Assembly: GCA_018610125.1 (NCBI GenBank)
Contig: JAHEOI010000372.1
Span: 1-49,381, forward strand
Source of the DNA: Verrucomicrobiota bacterium
GTDB taxonomy: Bacteria; Verrucomicrobiota; Verrucomicrobiia; Limisphaerales; JAHEOI01
Length of the DNA: 49,381 nt
Reading direction: 5' to 3'
In this document: one piece after another, positions 25,310 to 34,104 of the stretch
Layout of the letters: the number at the start of each line of letters is the position of its first letter
How positions within the stretch are numbered: position 1 is the first letter of the stretch
The notes under the pieces: generated by a model
What the model was told of the DNA's origin: nothing
Databases searched by the model: none
What the model saw: the letters and a program-made list of their open reading frames with translations, nothing else
Translations under genes and position numbers: made by a program

Positions 25310-27391
25310 ATGAAACGGCACAGAATCTTGATCATTGATGACGAAGAGGATATTCGCGAAATCCTTGAAGATGCCCTGTACTCACAAGACGAGCGGGAGA
25401 CGATTTCCGTAGGCGACGGAAACGCCGGATTTAGCCGAGCCAAGAATGAATCCATCGACCTCGTTCTCCTCGATCTCTGCCTGCCCGACGTGAACGGATT
25501 GGAAGTCTGTCGCTGGCTCAAACAAGATCCCAAAACCCAGGCCATACCGGTTGTGCTCATGACCGGCAAACAAACGACCGACGATAAACGGCGAGGTTTG
25601 CAAATGGGAGCGGTGGATTACATCAACAAGCCGTTTAATCTTAATGAGCTTATAGAACGCATCACGAGCCTCTTAAAGCAGCAAACCGGTCCTCCCAGCC
25701 AAGATAGCGGTGTAACAACCGCCACCACATCCCCGGACCAACGAGTTATCGAACGAATCCGTCAGGGCCTCGAATCTTCCACTGACGCGCTATGTCTGGT
25801 CAATGATGCCGGAAACGCCATTTTCCAAAATCGCTCCTTCCATCTGATGTTCGAGCTCCACCCTGAAGCGTTGCTGTCGTCTGATCGCTACACCGCTTTC
25901 TTTAAGGATAACGTTGTTTGGAAGCAGCTCTGGTCAAGCTGTCGAGCCGGTAATCCTTGGCGCGGCGAGGTCGAATTACAGACTGTGACCGGTAAGACAA
26001 TCACCCCCCTCTGTCGAGCAAGCCCCATTTGGGATGAGAGCCATCAGTTTTGCGGGATCCTTTTTCTCTTTACGGACATCAGCCATCTCAAACGCTTTGA
26101 GAGCGACCTCCTTTATCAGGCAACGCACGATCCGTTAACCGACCTCTACAACCGGCGATTCTTTGACGAAGTCTTGACACATGCCGTCAATAACGCCCGC
26201 CGAGGCCACGTTTGCACACTCCTCTACCTCGACTTGGATAATTTTAAGGTGGTCAATGATACCGAAGGCCATGAAGCGGGGGATCGACTCTTAATGAAGA
26301 TTGCCCAGCTCTTGCGCGCTCATACGCGGAAGGTCGATCAATTGGCTCGATTCGGGGGCGATGAATTTGTCCTACTCTTGGAGCACACCGATATCGACGG
26401 CGCGACCCAAGTGGCGAAAAAGCTTCTGGAGGCAATTGACGGCTTTCGACATCTCGAGAACGAGAAGTTTATCGGGATCTCGGCGAGTATCGGAATCGCC
26501 CTGATTGATGGCACCCATTCTTCCGAGCAGGTCCTGGCTCATGCCGACATGGCTTGCTATTTAGCAAAACGGCAAGGGAAGAAGGGCTTCATGGTCTACA
26601 ACGAACAGAATGCCGAAATAACGCGCTTCACGGAGGAGGCCAACTGGTCGCTCGACATCGACCACGCCCTTGCCGAAAACCGCTTTGAGATCTGGCTTCA
26701 ACCGTTGTTCTCATTAAAAACGAACGGGTATCGCCGGCCCAACTTCTTTGAAGCGTTGGTCCGGATGCGGGATACCGAAGGCAATCTCGTCTTGCCCGGC
26801 ACGATCATCCCCGCAGCCGAGCGTTTTGGGAAAATCATCCAGATCGACAAGTGGATGATTGAGCGAGCGGTCGATTTCTTACATGAACAGCCGCACGCCA
26901 CCGTGGCCGTCAATCTTTCCGCTCATTCCCTCAACAATCCGGCCATTGCCCGCTTCGCTCAGGACCTTGCCGAGCGCAAAGGGTTTACCCCGAATAGCCT
27001 CTGTCTCGAAATCACGGAAACCGGAATGCTTCGAAGCTTGGATGCCGCCTGCTCCGCAATAGCGCAGCTAAAGAAGCTCGGCTTCGGTTTTGCCCTCGAT
27101 GACTTTGGGGCCGGCTTTTCGATGCTCCATCAGATCCGATACCTCCCGGTCGATTTTATCAAGATTGACGGCCAATTCATCCATGACCTCAATCAGGACA
27201 ATTTCAACCAAATGGTCGTGAAATCGATCAGTGAGATCGCTCAAAGCCAGGGCAAAGCGGTGGTCGCTGAATGCGTCGAGACGACCGAAGACCTCGCCAT
27301 TCTCCGAAAATTGCCGATCGATTTCGCACAAGGATTCTACTTTCAAGCCCCTAAACCGCTCAGCAATTATATTGGTTCGGATGGCATGTGA
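25310..27391 (+). CDS. REC-PAS-GGDEF-EAL cyclic-di-GMP signalling protein
   Basis: 693 residues. A receiver domain (about 1-120) has the acidic pocket IDDEED, phosphoacceptor D55 in LVLLDLCLPD and Lys in YINKPF. A PAS domain follows (about 145-265). The GGDEF domain (about 268-435) has an intact active site RFGGDEFVLLL. The EAL domain (about 445-690) keeps FFEALVRM, LEITET, DDFGAGFS and KIDGQFI, but reads VAECVET where VAEGVET is usual. Both synthesis and hydrolysis of c-di-GMP may be possible, switched by phosphorylation. The sensor kinase is not in the window. It is a single gene, divergent from modABC. Confidence 0.93.
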   Translation: MKRHRILIIDDEEDIREILEDALYSQDERETISVGDGNAGFSRAKNESIDLVLLDLCLPDVNGLEVCRWLKQDPKTQAIPVVLMTGKQTTDDKRRGLQMGAVDYINKPFNLNELIERITSLLKQQTGPPSQDSGVTTATTSPDQRVIERIRQGLESSTDALCLVNDAGNAIFQNRSFHLMFELHPEALLSSDRYTAFFKDNVVWKQLWSSCRAGNPWRGEVELQTVTGKTITPLCRASPIWDESHQFCGILFLFTDISHLKRFESDLLYQATHDPLTDLYNRRFFDEVLTHAVNNARRGHVCTLLYLDLDNFKVVNDTEGHEAGDRLLMKIAQLLRAHTRKVDQLARFGGDEFVLLLEHTDIDGATQVAKKLLEAIDGFRHLENEKFIGISASIGIALIDGTHSSEQVLAHADMACYLAKRQGKKGFMVYNEQNAEITRFTEEANWSLDIDHALAENRFEIWLQPLFSLKTNGYRRPNFFEALVRMRDTEGNLVLPGTIIPAAERFGKIIQIDKWMIERAVDFLHEQPHATVAVNLSAHSLNNPAIARFAQDLAERKGFTPNSLCLEITETGMLRSLDAACSAIAQLKKLGFGFALDDFGAGFSMLHQIRYLPVDFIKIDGQFIHDLNQDNFNQMVVKSISEIAQSQGKAVVAECVETTEDLAILRKLPIDFAQGFYFQAPKPLSNYIGSDGM

Positions 27392-27403
27392 TAAGAGAGA
27401 AGT

Positions 27404-27430
27404 GGGACGTCGGGGACGACGTCCCTATCA
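27404..27430 (+). repeat. REP-like family 1 copy (best-formed)
   Basis: GGGACGTCG, loop GGGA, CGACGTCCC: a perfect 9-base stem, then TATCA. It lies just after the GGDEF-EAL gene and before the convergent prc gene. It is the clearest example of the family consensus. Confidence 0.8.
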
Positions 27431-27488
27431 CGGAGAGGGATCGATCGGAAAGGGCGGCAGTCACTATTTCACGGGGCGAGTCACCGCT

Positions 27489-29750
27489 TTAGGGCTGCTC
27501 GCCCCCGAGATCGTTGGCCGACTCGACACCCGTTTCCGCGAGGAATGGAGCCTGCTGCTTCTTGGCCAGCTCGATATAATCCCAAAGGATATTCAAGCTC
27601 TCGTCGAGATGGGGATCCACCGGTCGATTTCGACGGTCACTTAAACTGATCCGTCCGGCAGCACCGGCCTCGTCCGATGAGTCATCAGCAGCACCCGCCC
27701 CATCTGATGTGTCATCACTCTTCTCCCCCTCTTCGGTCGATTCTCCCTCTTTCTCTTTCCCTTCCTCTTTCTCGGTGTCTGACTCAGGGAGCTCAATCGG
27801 CTCAAGTGGCTCCTCTTTCTTCGCCATGTCCAGCGTCAACTTGAACAGGTCGAGATCGTCAAGGAGCTTGACCTTTTCTTCGAACTTCTCGCGCTTCTCG
27901 GCCAAGGCTTCACGCTCTTCTTTTTTCTTCAACCGGGCCTCTTTCTGGAGCGAGACCGCCTTGTTAGCCTGTCTCTCCTTGATCAATTGGATGTCTTTTC
28001 GCACGAAGTCAAAGGCCTTGCTGTTGGCAACCCGTGTTTCAGACCGTCCCCGGAGCTCTTCAACATAGGGCTTGACCCGGTCCATGTTGTCATATTCCAA
28101 CTTCGCGATGCGATCGGCCGGCAGACTGTTATCGAGACTGGCCTCCCCCAACTCCAAATAGTCGAAACCGGAAGGCAAAACAATGTCGGGGGTTACGCCC
28201 TGTCGCTGTGTTGTGCTACCCGCGACGCGATAGAATTTGGAGACCGTAAACTTAAGACGGCCGGGCTTTTTCACCTTCACCGGAGAGACAAACTTGTTCA
28301 ATGTAAGAACGGTTTGAACCGTCCCTTTGCCATGCGTTGACTCGCCACCGACGACAATGGCGCGTCCGTAATCCTGCAGGCAGGCCGCCACGATCTCGGA
28401 AGCCGAGGCGCTCAGTTTACCGACCAGCACAACGAGCGGTCCGTCATAGCTAATCCCGGCGTTGTCATCCCGGAGCACGGTGGTCTGCTCCCGATAATCT
28501 TGATACTGCACCACAGGCCCTTCGTCGATGAACAGACCGGCAAGATCCACGGCCTCGCTCAAGATTCCGCCGCTATTGTGCCTTAAATCGAGCACAATTC
28601 CATTGACCCCCTCCTTCTTCAGCCGTTTCAGTAAGGTCTTGGTATCCTCAGCACAATTCTCGTAGAACTTAGGTAGGTCGATAACCCCGAGACGACCATC
28701 CTCACTCTTGGAATCGGTTTTTTCGATCACTTTGGCCTTGGCGTACTGCTCCTTGAGCTCAATCTTGTCACGAACAATCGTCACTTCCTTCCGGACCGAG
28801 CCATCCGCGGCCTCCGCCGGGATGATGGTCAGACGAACCTTTTTGCCGATCGGCCCTCGGATCATTGAGACAACATCCCGGAGCTTTCGCCCGACGACGT
28901 CGACGGGCTCTTTGCCTTCCTGAGCCACAGCCACAATCCGATCATTGGGGCTGAGCTCGCCACTCTTAGACGCCGGCCCGCCCGGCACCAAACTGACGAT
29001 CTTCGTGTATCCGTCTTCCCAAGTCAGTCTAGCCCCGATGCCTGTCAGGGAGAGGTCGATGTTGTTGATTTCGAAATTTTTCGCCTCGGTCGGGCTGAGG
29101 TAGGCGGAATGGGGATCATAAGCCTGCGCAAGCGCTGTGAGATAGCTTTCAAGCTTCTCTTCCACTTCATACTTGGACATGACCTGGAGCAGCCGGTCAT
29201 AACGCTTTTGAATCCGCTCTTTGACGGTCTTACGATCGTCGCCCGCAAGCTGACCCTGTAAGAATTCGTTCTTGATTCGATCGTGCCAAAGGGCTTCCGC
29301 GGCAGCCTTGTCTTCCGGCCATGAGGCATCATCCCGATCCGGAACAAAGGTTTCCTCCCTCGTGAAGTCATACTCCTTTTTCAGAAGCTTCTCGGTGATA
29401 TACTGATGACGCGCTTCGAGCCGCTTGACATACCGCTTGAATATCACAAATGCCGCCTCGACATTGCCTTGAAGCGTGGCTGTTGACAGTGCCTCTCCAA
29501 ATTCCGCCTTGAATTCGTCGATGTCCGATTGAAGGAAGATCATTCGGTTGGCATCCAACGTATCGAGATAATTCTCCAGAAAATCGCTCGCCATTTCCTG
29601 GTCCAGCGGCACTTGCCTAAGATGGGCTCTCTGGAGTAACGCCCCCACCACCTGAGTGATCTCACCGGCCTGCTCCTTCGTGTAATCCACGGCAGAGCCA
29701 GGAAGTAAGCTGCAGAGCAAGATACCAACACTCGCCAACGTTGCTTTCAT
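27489..29750 (-). CDS. prc: tail-specific (C-terminal processing) protease Prc
   Basis: 753 residues, close to the usual Prc length of about 680 plus a tail. A signal peptide lies at 1-20. The N-terminal helical domain is followed by a PDZ domain (about 230-320; LTGIGARLTW). The S41 protease domain has GIVLDLRHNSGG, the catalytic Ser in GKLSASASEI and the catalytic Lys in STHGKGTVQ. The C-terminal DUF3340-like part contains a low-complexity Glu/Ser/Asp stretch (encoded at about 27660-27780). Prc trims C-termini of periplasmic proteins and lytic enzymes. No adaptor NlpI-like gene is adjacent. Confidence 0.95.
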   Translation of the reverse strand: MKATLASVGILLCSLLPGSAVDYTKEQAGEITQVVGALLQRAHLRQVPLDQEMASDFLENYLDTLDANRMIFLQSDIDEFKAEFGEALSTATLQGNVEAAFVIFKRYVKRLEARHQYITEKLLKKEYDFTREETFVPDRDDASWPEDKAAAEALWHDRIKNEFLQGQLAGDDRKTVKERIQKRYDRLLQVMSKYEVEEKLESYLTALAQAYDPHSAYLSPTEAKNFEINNIDLSLTGIGARLTWEDGYTKIVSLVPGGPASKSGELSPNDRIVAVAQEGKEPVDVVGRKLRDVVSMIRGPIGKKVRLTIIPAEAADGSVRKEVTIVRDKIELKEQYAKAKVIEKTDSKSEDGRLGVIDLPKFYENCAEDTKTLLKRLKKEGVNGIVLDLRHNSGGILSEAVDLAGLFIDEGPVVQYQDYREQTTVLRDDNAGISYDGPLVVLVGKLSASASEIVAACLQDYGRAIVVGGESTHGKGTVQTVLTLNKFVSPVKVKKPGRLKFTVSKFYRVAGSTTQRQGVTPDIVLPSGFDYLELGEASLDNSLPADRIAKLEYDNMDRVKPYVEELRGRSETRVANSKAFDFVRKDIQLIKERQANKAVSLQKEARLKKKEEREALAEKREKFEEKVKLLDDLDLFKLTLDMAKKEEPLEPIELPESDTEKEEGKEKEGESTEEGEKSDDTSDGAGAADDSSDEAGAAGRISLSDRRNRPVDPHLDESLNILWDYIELAKKQQAPFLAETGVESANDLGGEQP

Positions 29751-29943
29751 AATTTCTTTTCCGATTCCACGGAGGGATTTTCAGTTTGTAAAAGTATTCC
29801 ATGCCAGGTCAGCCGTTGCAACTCCGGACAATCATCCCGGGACGGTTTGATTCATCGGATTAATGGCTCGAACGGTCGGCATACCCCCCGGAATCGTTGC
29901 ACCCAAGAGGAAGTTTTTCGTGACGCCGCGAGGGAGAGCCCCT

Positions 29944-29949
29944 TATAAT
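29944..29949 (+). promoter_or_regulatory. TATAAT -10 box just before the HTH-MBL gene
   Basis: A perfect TATAAT lies eight to thirteen bases before the ATG at 29957. The -35 is weak (TGACGC at 29921-29926, 17-base spacer). If used, transcription would start near the ATG, giving a leaderless or nearly leaderless message. Confidence 0.4.
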
Positions 29950-29956
29950 TGGCACC

Positions 29957-30808
29957 ATGGCAGAAAGGATCTCATTGGAGGATTTCCACAACGACATCAT
30001 CGGGAAGGCTCAGCGGGGCCTAAAATTAACGGACGACACGCTTGCCAAGTTGGCCGGAGTCTCCCGCTCCGACATCGAGCGCGTGAAATCGGGGGAAGCC
30101 GATGAGGCCATCGTTCGCAAATTGGCCAAGCCGCTCCACCTTGGAGAAGAGGCACTGGCGGTGAGCGCCCGACAAAGCTGGCACCCGGGAACCGATCCGA
30201 TCGAAGGAATCGCCCAGTTCAACACGCCATTCGCCGACATGGGAGTGAATGCCTATGTCGTTTGGGATCCTGAAAGTCGACAGGCCGGTCTGTTTGACAC
30301 CGGGTCAGACGCCACGGAAATGCTCGAGCTGGTCCGACAAAAGGGGCTTGAGGTAAAAGGAATCTGGATTACCCACACCCATCAGGACCACATTGCCGAC
30401 TTGGGACGATTGCAGTCCGAGACCCGGGCCAAAGTCTATTCACCGGCACTCGAACCCTTGCCGGAAAGCGAAACGTTTCCGGCCGGACATGTATTCCAGA
30501 TCGGTAACCTAACCATTGAAACACGGGTCACTTCCGGACATTCAAAGGGCGGGATCACTTACGTCATCAAAGGTCTGGGTCACCCGGTCGCTGTTGTCGG
30601 GGACGCCTTGTTCGCAGGATCGATGGGGGGCGGGATGGTTTCCTATGAGGATGCCTTGGCCAATAACAGGCAAAAGATCCTCAGCTTGCCGGACGACACC
30701 ATCGTCTGCCCGGGGCACGGGCCCTTGACGACAATCGCTCAAGAAAAGCGTTACAACCCGTTTTTCCCCGAGCTCAACAGCGTCGAGAATGCTCCCGAAG
30801 CCAAGTAA
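29957..30808 (+). CDS. HTH domain fused to a metallo-beta-lactamase-fold hydrolase
   Basis: 283 residues. Residues about 20-65 form an XRE-like helix-turn-helix (LTDDTLAKLAGVSRSDIERVK), unusual for an enzyme of this sort. The metallo-beta-lactamase domain follows, with the first zinc motif THTHQDH (H140, H142, D144, H145), then TSGHSKGG, VGDALFAGS and the final CPGHGPLTT. That pattern fits glyoxalase II-like or persulfide-dioxygenase-like hydrolases. Substrate is unknown. The HTH may let it sense a metabolite at DNA or simply be a dimerisation relic. It is followed by a 3-hydroxyisobutyrate-dehydrogenase-like gene. Confidence 0.8.
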   Translation: MAERISLEDFHNDIIGKAQRGLKLTDDTLAKLAGVSRSDIERVKSGEADEAIVRKLAKPLHLGEEALAVSARQSWHPGTDPIEGIAQFNTPFADMGVNAYVVWDPESRQAGLFDTGSDATEMLELVRQKGLEVKGIWITHTHQDHIADLGRLQSETRAKVYSPALEPLPESETFPAGHVFQIGNLTIETRVTSGHSKGGITYVIKGLGHPVAVVGDALFAGSMGGGMVSYEDALANNRQKILSLPDDTIVCPGHGPLTTIAQEKRYNPFFPELNSVENAPEAK

Positions 30809-30891
30809 GTCAGTGTCGAGCTCGCATTGAGTCGGACAGAGCGAGTCGTCAACATTCGCAATGACAACCCAGAGCTAGCAATCAACCTATT

Positions 30892-31809
30892 ATGTCGGAA
30901 ACAATCGGATTTGTCGGTGTCGGACGAATGGGCGCCAATATGGCAAGGCGCCTCAAGGAATGCGGTTACCCCGTGGCGGTCCTTTACGACGTCAACACCG
31001 CCCTCGCGCAATCACTCGCCTCCGAGCTCGAATGCAAAGCGGTCGATCGGCTCGCCGATGTGACCCAGCTTGCCGACCTCGTTTTCACGGTCGTCACCGA
31101 TGACGAAGCCATGCGTGAAATCTATAGCACCGAGAGCGAGCGCGACTCGTTGCTAAAGCAGGCCCAGGGAAAACTTTTCATCAATTGTGCCACCGTATCG
31201 CCCGAAGTCCACACGGAAGTTGAGAAGGCGGCACAGAGTGCCGGAGCACAGACCTTGGAAGCATGTATGGCTTCGAGTATCCCGCAAGCCCGTCAAGGGA
31301 CATTGTACCTGATTTGCGCCGGGCAGAAAGCGGCCTTTGATCGAGCTCAAAAACTCCTTCAAGATTTGAGCTCATCGTTGAGCTATGTCGGCGGAACCGG
31401 CCAAGCCGCCAAGGTGAAAGCCCTGGTAAACATGGTCATGAACATGAATACCGCCGCGCTGGCCGAAGGCCTCGCCCTCGGTGAAGCGCTTGGACTCGAC
31501 CTGACGACCCTTCGGGAGGTTTTCGGCCAGACCGGAGCCAATTCCCAGGTGCTCAAGACCGATGGCGAAGACATGGAAAACCGCGATCATGAATGCTTTT
31601 TCTCCGCGGCCCACGCGGCGAAGGATTCCGGGATCGCCTTGACGTTGGCCAACCGTTGCAACCTCGACCTCCCTTTGGCGAAAGCGACGCGCGACCAGTA
31701 CCAACGGATGATCGAGGCGGGGCTCGGGGAGCTGGATAAGTCCGGGGTAGCGGAATTGACCTTCAAAGGGCGCCAACCGAAAAAGCCGGGAAGCGAGGCG
31801 TCGACATGA
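30892..31809 (+). CDS. NAD(P)-binding 3-hydroxyisobutyrate-dehydrogenase-family reductase
   Basis: 305 residues of the beta-hydroxyacid dehydrogenase family. The N-terminal Rossmann fold starts IGFVGVGRMGANMARRL. The catalytic Lys is in KVKALVNMVMNMN near residue 180. The segment after MASSIPQA replaces the usual GG(V/T) substrate loop, so the substrate may differ. Members reduce 3-hydroxyisobutyrate, tartronate semialdehyde, glyoxylate or succinate semialdehyde. It lies 83 bases after the HTH-MBL gene on the same strand and may be co-transcribed, suggesting short-chain aldehyde metabolism; this is inference. Confidence 0.85.
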   Translation: MSETIGFVGVGRMGANMARRLKECGYPVAVLYDVNTALAQSLASELECKAVDRLADVTQLADLVFTVVTDDEAMREIYSTESERDSLLKQAQGKLFINCATVSPEVHTEVEKAAQSAGAQTLEACMASSIPQARQGTLYLICAGQKAAFDRAQKLLQDLSSSLSYVGGTGQAAKVKALVNMVMNMNTAALAEGLALGEALGLDLTTLREVFGQTGANSQVLKTDGEDMENRDHECFFSAAHAAKDSGIALTLANRCNLDLPLAKATRDQYQRMIEAGLGELDKSGVAELTFKGRQPKKPGSEAST

Positions 31810-31945
31810 AGCGTTGAATGCAACCCAGGCTCTTGCTTAGCCGCATGGCTTCGAACGGTTTGAGGCAACGCCTCGCTCGCGGTTCCTTTTTGAAATTTTG
31901 CTCCCGGTATTGTAACCTAAAAGGTTCGAAAGGCTCCGATTGACT

Positions 31946-32953
31946 ATGATGAAGCGACGGAAATTAGGACAATCCGGGATCGAAGCCTCAGTCGTCGGAC
32001 TGGGCGCTTGGGCGATGGGCGGATGGATGTGGGGCGGGACCGACGAAAACGAGTCCATCAAGGCCGTTCACGCCGCCCTTGATTCAGGGATCAATTTAAT
32101 CGATACGGCGCCGATATACGGATTCGGCGTCTCGGAAGAGATTATCGGCAAAGCCATCGAGGGTCGGCGGGACGATGTGGTCCTGGCAACCAAGTGCACG
32201 ATGGTGACCAACACGACCCACGGCGTCCATAAATTCAACTCGGATGCGCGGGGACCGAATCCAAACGGTCACATCGCGGTACAGATTTACGCCGATCCGA
32301 GCTCGATCCGCCAAGAGGTCGAAGCCAGCTTGAAACGGCTTAAGACCGACCGGATCGATCTCTATCAGACCCATTGGCAAGATACCTCAACGCCGATCGA
32401 AGAGACAATGAGCGCCCTGCTCGATCTGAAAAAGGAAGGCAAAATCCGGGCTATCGGGGCTTGCAATGCATCGGTCGATGAGCTTCGGGAATATCAAAAG
32501 GTCGGAGTGCTGGACAGCGACCAGGAAAAATATTCCATGTTGGATCGTGGACTGGAGCAAGAGCAACTCCCATTCTGTCAACATCATCATGTCGCTGTGC
32601 TTGCTTACTCCCCACTTGCTCGGGGCCTTTTGACCGGAAAGATCAGTGCGGATCGGGTTTTTGCGGAAGGAGACCAACGCCGAAACGATGAGCGTTTCCG
32701 TGTCGCCTACCGCGAACGGGTCAATACCATGCTGGGCCAATTCGAGCCGGTCGCCAAGCGCCACGGAATCACGCTCACGCAACTGGCCATCGCTTGGACA
32801 TTCCACCAGCCGGGCTTGACACACGCACTCTGCGGTGCCCGAAATCCAAAACAAGCGCAAGAGAACGCTCAAGCCGGAAGCGTCGAGCTAACGAGCGACG
32901 ACCTCAAGCAGCTCGAGGACGCGATGCAGCGAGCCGATCCGGCAGCCGCCTAG
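31946..32953 (+). CDS. aldo/keto reductase
   Basis: 335 residues starting MMKRRKLGQSGIEASVVGLG. The catalytic tetrad is present: Asp and Tyr in DTAPIYGFG, Lys in LATKCT and His in YQTHWQD. It belongs to the (beta/alpha)8 NADPH-dependent AKR family and resembles the AKR11/YajO-type sub-branch by length and the GLGAWAMGG segment. Substrate is unknown. The start is the ATG at 31946; TTG at 31940 is in frame but less likely. A GAAAGG ribosome site lies some 12 bases upstream. Confidence 0.9.
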   Translation: MMKRRKLGQSGIEASVVGLGAWAMGGWMWGGTDENESIKAVHAALDSGINLIDTAPIYGFGVSEEIIGKAIEGRRDDVVLATKCTMVTNTTHGVHKFNSDARGPNPNGHIAVQIYADPSSIRQEVEASLKRLKTDRIDLYQTHWQDTSTPIEETMSALLDLKKEGKIRAIGACNASVDELREYQKVGVLDSDQEKYSMLDRGLEQEQLPFCQHHHVAVLAYSPLARGLLTGKISADRVFAEGDQRRNDERFRVAYRERVNTMLGQFEPVAKRHGITLTQLAIAWTFHQPGLTHALCGARNPKQAQENAQAGSVELTSDDLKQLEDAMQRADPAAA

Positions 32954-32999
32954 AAAGAGGTCCGCGTTGGAGCCCAAGCAATCGCCGAACCCATATTAT

Positions 33000-33054
33000 G
33001 AGGCGCCCGGGGCTGCCGGGCGGACCTCGACCGGACTCCGGAATGGAACCGGTC
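33000..33054 (+). promoter_or_regulatory. structured leader of the methyltransferase gene
   Basis: First stem: GAGG-CGCCCGG (33000-33010) pairs with CCGGGCG-(GA)-CCTC (33016-33028) around a GGCTG loop. Second stem: GACCGG (33029-33034) pairs with CCGGTC (33049-33054). The two are adjacent and end 55 bases before the methyltransferase ATG. A riboswitch responding to SAM or SAH is conceivable, but the sequence does not match a class I can identify. Confidence 0.35.
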
Positions 33055-33109
33055 AGCTCAGTCACTCATCGGTTAAGACGAACAAACGAGAAAAGGACCA
33101 ACAGACATC

Positions 33110-33955
33110 ATGAATAACGACGAAACGACACCCAGCCCGCATCAGAATTTTGGCGATAACCCGATAGACACCCGAGAGACAGACCACTACAAAGAGGAGT
33201 ACGTCGACGAGTTTGTCGATAAATGGGACCAGCTCATCGATTGGGAAGCCCGCTCCAAAAGCGAAGGCGCGTTTTTCATTGACGAGCTGAAGCGACGCGG
33301 GGCCCGCCAAATCTTGGATGTCGCCGCCGGGACCGGGTTCCATTCCATTCGCCTGTTGCAAGCCGGATTCGAGGTCGTCAGCGCAGACGGCAGCCCGGAA
33401 ATGCTTGCCAAGGCTTTTGCTAACGGACGGAAGCACGGCTACATCCTCCGAACAGTGCAGGCCGATTGGCGATGGCTGAACCGGGACATCCATGGAAAAT
33501 TTGACGCGGTCATTTGTTTGGGGAACTCGTTCACTCACCTCTTTGCCGAAAACGACCGCCGAAAGGCCTTGGCTGAGTTCTATGCCGCATTGCGCTATGA
33601 CGGCATCCTTATCCTCGACCAGCGCAACTACGACGCTATCCTGGACGAAGGATTTTCAACCAAGCATACCTATTACTACTGCGGTGAGAACGTTAAAGCC
33701 GAGCCCGAGCATGTCGATACCGGCCTGGCACGGTTTCGATACGAATTCCCAGACCAATCAGTCTTCCATTTGAATATGTGCCCCATCCGCAAGGATTACG
33801 TCCGGAAACTCCTTTTCCAAGTCGGCTTTCAATCTGTCCGAACCCTCGGTGACTTCAAAGAGACCTACCAGCAGACGGAACCGGACTTCTTTATCCATCT
33901 CGCTGAAAAGCAATACAATTACGAGGCCGAGGACAAAGGGAATACGACGACCTAG
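33110..33955 (+). CDS. glycine/sarcosine N-methyltransferase-type SAM enzyme
   Basis: 281 residues. SAM motif I is ILDVAAGTGFHS (about 68-79), with ADGSPEML as motif post-I. The DHYKEEYVDEFVDKWDQLID start, VQADWRWLNRDIHGKFDAVI and the C-terminal FKETYQ..DFFIH region closely follow, as I remember them, the glycine/sarcosine methyltransferases of halophiles that make glycine betaine from glycine. Length also fits (about 280). The partner dimethylglycine methyltransferase is not seen in the window. The AAGGA ribosome site is about 12 bases before the ATG. Confidence 0.75.
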   Translation: MNNDETTPSPHQNFGDNPIDTRETDHYKEEYVDEFVDKWDQLIDWEARSKSEGAFFIDELKRRGARQILDVAAGTGFHSIRLLQAGFEVVSADGSPEMLAKAFANGRKHGYILRTVQADWRWLNRDIHGKFDAVICLGNSFTHLFAENDRRKALAEFYAALRYDGILILDQRNYDAILDEGFSTKHTYYYCGENVKAEPEHVDTGLARFRYEFPDQSVFHLNMCPIRKDYVRKLLFQVGFQSVRTLGDFKETYQQTEPDFFIHLAEKQYNYEAEDKGNTTT

Positions 33956-33993
33956 TTCCCTTCTTCAGGCTCACTCGTCGACCAAAGGGTGCC

Positions 33994-34086
33994 TGATAGG
34001 GACCTCGTCCCCGAGGTCCGGTTTTCTCTCCCCATGAAGCCTTGGTAAAGAAAGAAGTGGGAACGCCGGGGACGGCGTCCCTATCA
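33994..34086. repeat. two opposed copies of REP-like family 1
   Basis: A minus-strand copy at 33994-34019 (CGGACCTCGGGGACGAGGTCC then CTATCA when read on that strand) and a plus-strand copy at 34059-34086 (GGGAACGCCGGGGACGGCGT then CCCTATCA). The stems share the GGGA loop. They fill the spacer between two convergent genes, the methyltransferase and the HAD phosphatase. The opposed arrangement may also act as a bidirectional transcription block. Confidence 0.75.
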
Positions 34087-34104
34087 GGGGCTACTACTCC
34101 TCTC

